A DNA stretch of 64,000 nucleotides. Origin: an uncultured Bacteroidales bacterium. Lineage in GTDB: Bacteria; Bacteroidota; Bacteroidia; Bacteroidales; Paludibacteraceae. How positions within the stretch are numbered: the first letter of the stretch is position 1; every line of letters begins with the position of its first letter. The stretch is taken from NCBI GenBank assembly GCA_947164985.1, contig CAMUYI010000002.1, positions 277,886 through 341,885 of the forward strand, written 5' to 3'. This document shows, piece by piece, positions 59,922 through 64,000 of this stretch. A program made the translations under genes and the position numbers. The notes below the pieces were generated by a model that had not been told where the DNA came from, made no database searches, and saw only the letters and a list, made by a program, of their open reading frames with translations.

Positions 59922-60525
59922 ATTGTTCTATGTATGCGCGCAACGCGTGTATGTCCGCGAACGCTTCTGTTAATTCTTTGAGGTTCGCTACCCGTTGTCG
60001 TACGGAAGCCACACCATGTTTGGCGAGTTTGTCTGTCGTAGGCGTGATGGCCTGTTGCAAGGCATCAAGATTGACGTCAAACAGCAGGGTCGAATGCACG
60101 ATGGTACCGGTAGGCGATGTGAAGCACGCGGCTCCGGAAACCTTACGGCCCTCCACTAAAATATCATTATGTTCGGTCGTCACCGCCGGTATATTTTTGG
60201 CGGCAAGCGCACTGCGAACGAAATCTAAAAAATCTGCAAACACTTGTTCGCTATGTGTAGAGGGAGAGATATACGAGAGCATCAAGTTGCCTTGATCGGC
60301 ATAGACGCACCCTCCTCCACTCTTGCGTTGCACGACAGCGATACCGTTTTGGCGGCAGTAAGCTTCGTTCACTTCTACCTCTGCCGACTGATGTCGACCG
60401 TAGATGACGGTAGGTGACACGATCCAGGTAAAGAGCGTCAACTCCTTGACGTCCTTGACCAGATTCTGCTCTATCTGCAGATACTCGGTCAAAGGCAAAC
60501 CCTCTGCAAACCTTTCAACTTTCAC
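59887..60525 (-). CDS. lipoate--protein ligase family protein (GTG start)
   Basis: VIYGRHQSAEVEVNEAYCRQNGIAVVQRKSGGGCVYADQGNL. Confidence 0.85.
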   Translation of the reverse strand: MKVERFAEGLPLTEYLQIEQNLVKDVKELTLFTWIVSPTVIYGRHQSAEVEVNEAYCRQNGIAVVQRKSGGGCVYADQGNLMLSYISPSTHSEQVFADFLDFVRSALAAKNIPAVTTEHNDILVEGRKVSGAACFTSPTGTIVHSTLLFDVNLDALQQAITPTTDKLAKHGVASVRQRVANLKELTEAFADIHALRAYIEQYGDKFTGSVHA

Positions 60526-60546
60526 CTTTCAACTTTCACCTTACAA
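60512..60546. repeat. 7-nt tandem repeat spanning the stop/start junction of two genes
   Basis: CTTTCAA CTTTCAC CTTTCAA CTTTCAC CTTACAA. Confidence 0.85.
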
Positions 60547-61818
60547 GCATGGTTCGGTCAGTTCGACTCCGCGGCAGAAACGACGTTTGATATCGCGATC
60601 ATCGCCGAGGTAGATATAGCGTTCGAGACGTTGCTCAAGGGTATAGTTATCGTAATTGAGGTAACGGTCATCAACCAGCAGGGCATCGAACTCATAACTG
60701 GGTTCGAACGAACCGACTTTACCGAAGAACGATCCGCCGCCTTTGGTAGCCAGGTAAAAGACTTCACTCAGACTGAGGAACGACATCTCGCCTTTCGTCT
60801 GCGCATAGTTGAGTTTGGATACCTGGATCGCATACTGCATCACGCGCAACATGGACATGTGGTGACCGGCAGAGACGTCGGTACCAAGGGCGACGTTGAT
60901 ACCCGCGTTGAGGAACTTACGGATCGGCGCCATGCCGGAAGAGAGGTTACTGTTCGACATCGGACAGTGCACCACATAAACGCTGTTCTTGCGCATCAGT
61001 TCGAGTTCTTCACCGTCGGTATAGCAGCAATGCGCCATGAGCGTAGGCGTCTGACCGAACAGACCGTACTTGTCGTACGCACCGCCGTAACAAGTGGTGT
61101 CCGGCTCAAGTTCCTTCACCCAACTGATCTCAGAACGGTTCTCACTCAGGTGAGATTGTACCGGCATACCGGTTTCGGCAGCGTACTCACCTAAAGCGCG
61201 CAGCATCTTATCCGAACAGGAAGGCACAAAACGCGGCGTGATGATCGGTTGCACCAGACCCTCTCCGTGTTCGTCGAGGTGTGCCTTGAGCATACGCATA
61301 CCCTCTATCAGTTCGGCTGTCGTGTTCTGCAGCGTTTCGGGACTGTTGCGGTTCATACCCACAATACCTACCATCGCCCCCATCCCTGCTTGAATGAAAA
61401 GGTCCGCCAAGATACGCGTGGACTCAGGATGGATCGTACCGAAAACGGCACTGCGCATCGTACCTTGCATCCATAGTTCGTGTACGAACCGGCGGTACAT
61501 GCGACGCGCATATTCCGGATCAGCGTACTTCGTCTCCTCCGGGAAGGTATAGGTATTGAGCCAAGGCAGCAATTCGAGATCAAGCGCCAGGCCCATATTA
61601 CGGTACTGCGGCGCATGGACATGCAGGTCATTGAATGCAGGAATGAGAATCTTGTCACCAAAATCCATCACCTGTCGACGCCAGTCCATATTCTCCGGCA
61701 GTTCGGTATAGATACCTTCAATCAGGCCGTTGGATTTCACAACGATATAGCCATGCGGAATGATCTCGAACTTACCCGGCGTAGGGGTATGGATGATGTT
61801 AGCTCTGTATATTTTCAT
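60541..61818 (-). CDS. amidohydrolase, guanine deaminase-like
   Basis: IPAFNDLHVHAPQYRNMG; VQSHLSENRSEISWV; ALGTDVSAGHHMSML. Confidence 0.85.
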   Translation of the reverse strand: MKIYRANIIHTPTPGKFEIIPHGYIVVKSNGLIEGIYTELPENMDWRRQVMDFGDKILIPAFNDLHVHAPQYRNMGLALDLELLPWLNTYTFPEETKYADPEYARRMYRRFVHELWMQGTMRSAVFGTIHPESTRILADLFIQAGMGAMVGIVGMNRNSPETLQNTTAELIEGMRMLKAHLDEHGEGLVQPIITPRFVPSCSDKMLRALGEYAAETGMPVQSHLSENRSEISWVKELEPDTTCYGGAYDKYGLFGQTPTLMAHCCYTDGEELELMRKNSVYVVHCPMSNSNLSSGMAPIRKFLNAGINVALGTDVSAGHHMSMLRVMQYAIQVSKLNYAQTKGEMSFLSLSEVFYLATKGGGSFFGKVGSFEPSYEFDALLVDDRYLNYDNYTLEQRLERYIYLGDDRDIKRRFCRGVELTEPCL

Positions 61819-62245
61819 GCTTTTTATGCTTAAAGAAGAGTAAACAAATCAAATAATTGATGCAGCCTCCGATGAAGATGACCACATAACTGATATACAC
61901 ATTCGATAAGTTTGGCAGCAATGCGATACAAAGGGGCAACAGACCCAACTGTATCGGCAGATTGACGGCGCGTGCTATCAGGAACCCGCCTGCATTCTTC
62001 CATGAAGGACGAGTGCCGAAAGTGTACCAGTTAAGCAGCAGGTAATTGATTCCCATCTCTACCAAATAGCCCAACACAAAGGCAGTGTAGTACAAAATAC
62101 CCGTTTTGATCTCTTCCGGCACCTTAAATGCAAGCAGGAAAAGTTCGAAGAACCATGTTTGCAGGAACATACCCGTAGTGCCGACTACGGCAAAGCGTAC
62201 GGCACTTCGGATCTTCTCCGGCAGATAACTCGTCAATAATTTCAT
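61799..62245 (-). CDS. GtrA-family membrane protein
   Basis: Four TM; RFAVVGTTGMFLQTWFFEL. Confidence 0.85.
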   Translation of the reverse strand: MKLLTSYLPEKIRSAVRFAVVGTTGMFLQTWFFELFLLAFKVPEEIKTGILYYTAFVLGYLVEMGINYLLLNWYTFGTRPSWKNAGGFLIARAVNLPIQLGLLPLCIALLPNLSNVYISYVVIFIGGCINYLICLLFFKHKKHENIQS

Positions 62246-62249
62246 TGCG

Positions 62250-64000
62250 TTAAGCAGTTAGATTATTTAAGAGTTCTTCCATTGCGGCATTCAAGCCGTT
62301 GACGTCACGTCCACCGGCTGTTGCCATCCACGGCTGACCACCGCCACCGCCTTGGATATGCTTGGCTGCCGACTTGATCATCGCACCGGCGTTCTTACCT
62401 TCGTTCACCAACGGCTGGCTGAGGAAGACGGCGATAGTCGGCTTTCCTTCCCATTGGGTAGCAGCGACCACAGCAAACTTGACGTCATTGAACTTGCCAC
62501 GCAGCAAAGGCATAACGCCACGAATCATATCGGGGTTAAGTTCACTCTGCAAGCGAACGAGTTTAATATCACCAAAGTCTTCCGCTGATGCGATGATACG
62601 ATCACGGAACATCTCAATTTTTTCCGCCACGTACCGATCAATACGTTTTTTCAAATCGGTATTTTCCTCTATCTGCTTCAGGATTGCGCCCTCCAAATCA
62701 GGAGCATTATGGAATATATCCCGTAGATGGTTGAGTATATCCTGCATACCATAGTATAACTGGTCAGCTTTTGCGCTAGTGACAGCCTCAATTCGACGAA
62801 CTCCGGCCGCAATGCTGGTTTCCATGATAATACGTACAGAACCGATACGTCCTGTTGAAGACACGTGACATCCACCGCACAATTCTACCGAGGGACCATA
62901 TTTAATCACGCGTACGTCATCTCCGTATTTCTCGCCAAACAACGCCATAGCCCCCATTGCCTTTGCTTCTGCTATCGGTGTATGACGGCTTTCTTCCAGG
63001 TGAATATCCTGACGGATGAGTTTATTCGCGAGTTTCTCTACTTCGCGGAGTTCCTCCGGCGTCACTTTCTGGAAATGGCTGAAGTCGAAACGCAGACTCT
63101 CAGGTGTGACAAGACTACCCTTCTGCTCCACGTGTTTGCCCAACACTTCGCGTAACGCATAATGGAGAATGTGAGTAGCCGAGTGGTTACAAGCGATGGC
63201 TTGACGACGCTCTGCATCTACCTCTGCCACAAACGTAGCCGTCGGATCACTCGGTAACTCAGCCATAATATGTACCGGCAGATTATTCTCCCGTTTCGTA
63301 TCGATAATTTTCCATTTTCCATTTTCCATTTTCAATTCGCCGGTATCACCAATCTCACCTCCCATTTCGGCGTAGAACGGCGTCTTGTCGAGCACCACTT
63401 GATAGAACGAGTTGCCTTTCTGGCTCACCTGACGATAGCGAAGGATACGGCACTCCACGCTCAGTTCATCGTATCCGACAAACTCCGTTTCGCCTTCGGC
63501 CAACACGGTCCAGTCGCCGAGGTCTTGCTTATTAGCCTCGCGGCCCATCGATTTCTGGTGTTCAAGGGCTTTGTTATACTCGTCCTCATTGGTCGTGAAG
63601 CCGTTCTCACGCAAGATCAGTTCGGTCAGATCCAACGGGAAACCATATGTATCTTTGAGGGTGAATACATCCACGCCACTGATCTCTGTCTTGCCGGCCT
63701 TCTTTGCCTCGTCCATCAACTTGTCCAGCAGACCGATACCCTTGTCGAGGGTACGCAGAAACGCCTCTTCCTCGGACTTGATGACCGGAGTGATCTGTGC
63801 CTCTTGTGCTTTGAGTTCCGGATAAGCTTCACCGAGGTCATCGATCAGTTGCGGTACCAATTGATACAAGAACGCACTACGCATATTGAGGAACGTATAG
63901 CCGTAACGCACGGCACGACGCAGGATACGACGGATGACGTAGCCGGCTTTCTCGTTACTCGGCAACTGACCGTCCGTGATGGCAAAAGCGATGGTACGGA
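62250..64000 (-). CDS. alaS: alanine--tRNA ligase, 5' part outside window
   Basis: GYVIRRILRRAVRYGYTFL; CNHSATHILHYALREVLGKHVEQKGSLV; CGGCHVSSTGRIG; frame open to right edge. Confidence 0.95.
   Translation of the reverse strand, partial: RTIAFAITDGQLPSNEKAGYVIRRILRRAVRYGYTFLNMRSAFLYQLVPQLIDDLGEAYPELKAQEAQITPVIKSEEEAFLRTLDKGIGLLDKLMDEAKKAGKTEISGVDVFTLKDTYGFPLDLTELILRENGFTTNEDEYNKALEHQKSMGREANKQDLGDWTVLAEGETEFVGYDELSVECRILRYRQVSQKGNSFYQVVLDKTPFYAEMGGEIGDTGELKMENGKWKIIDTKRENNLPVHIMAELPSDPTATFVAEVDAERRQAIACNHSATHILHYALREVLGKHVEQKGSLVTPESLRFDFSHFQKVTPEELREVEKLANKLIRQDIHLEESRHTPIAEAKAMGAMALFGEKYGDDVRVIKYGPSVELCGGCHVSSTGRIGSVRIIMETSIAAGVRRIEAVTSAKADQLYYGMQDILNHLRDIFHNAPDLEGAILKQIEENTDLKKRIDRYVAEKIEMFRDRIIASAEDFGDIKLVRLQSELNPDMIRGVMPLLRGKFNDVKFAVVAATQWEGKPTIAVFLSQPLVNEGKNAGAMIKSAAKHIQGGGGGQPWMATAGGRDVNGLNAAMEELLNNLTA
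63307..63334. repeat. 7-nt tandem repeat ATTTTCC x3 + ATTTTCA in-frame in alaS
   Basis: Reverse complement of the lepA unit; encodes KMENGKWK. Confidence 0.9.

Overview
The window is ~64 kb of a Bacteroidales-type chromosome. This rests on gene content, the -33/-7 promoter form TTG-N20-TAnnTTTG, type III glutamine synthetase and BspA-like LRR proteins. Most of it is housekeeping: the end of a surface-polysaccharide cluster (0-6 kb), gltX/recQ, the rplM-rpsI-rpsB-tsf operon, lepA, nhaD/dedA, murC-ftsQ-ftsA-ftsZ, fbp, glmS/ddh/dapL/dapF/pyrG, glnN, glyS, and alaS truncated at the right edge. The main accessory region is ~14.2-24.0 kb. It holds four small paralogous phage-like proteins ('VSGALSK' family), a DUF5675-like protein flanked by a 35-aa and a 64-aa membrane ORF, an HNH protein, an MmeI-like fused restriction-modification enzyme with a long structured leader, and a 165-bp promoter-bearing block present twice. 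The three strongest unexplained signals are: (1) about 18 short degenerate tandem repeats with 7-10 nt periods, at gene junctions and in-frame inside lepA, alaS, fbp, recQ and a glycosyltransferase; (2) a small palindromic element (NNCGGAT-3nt-ATCCGNN) in four copies with compensatory stem changes, in-frame in two ORFs; (3) the small-gene island with its structured intergenic RNAs. All calls come from reading the sequence; no database search was run.
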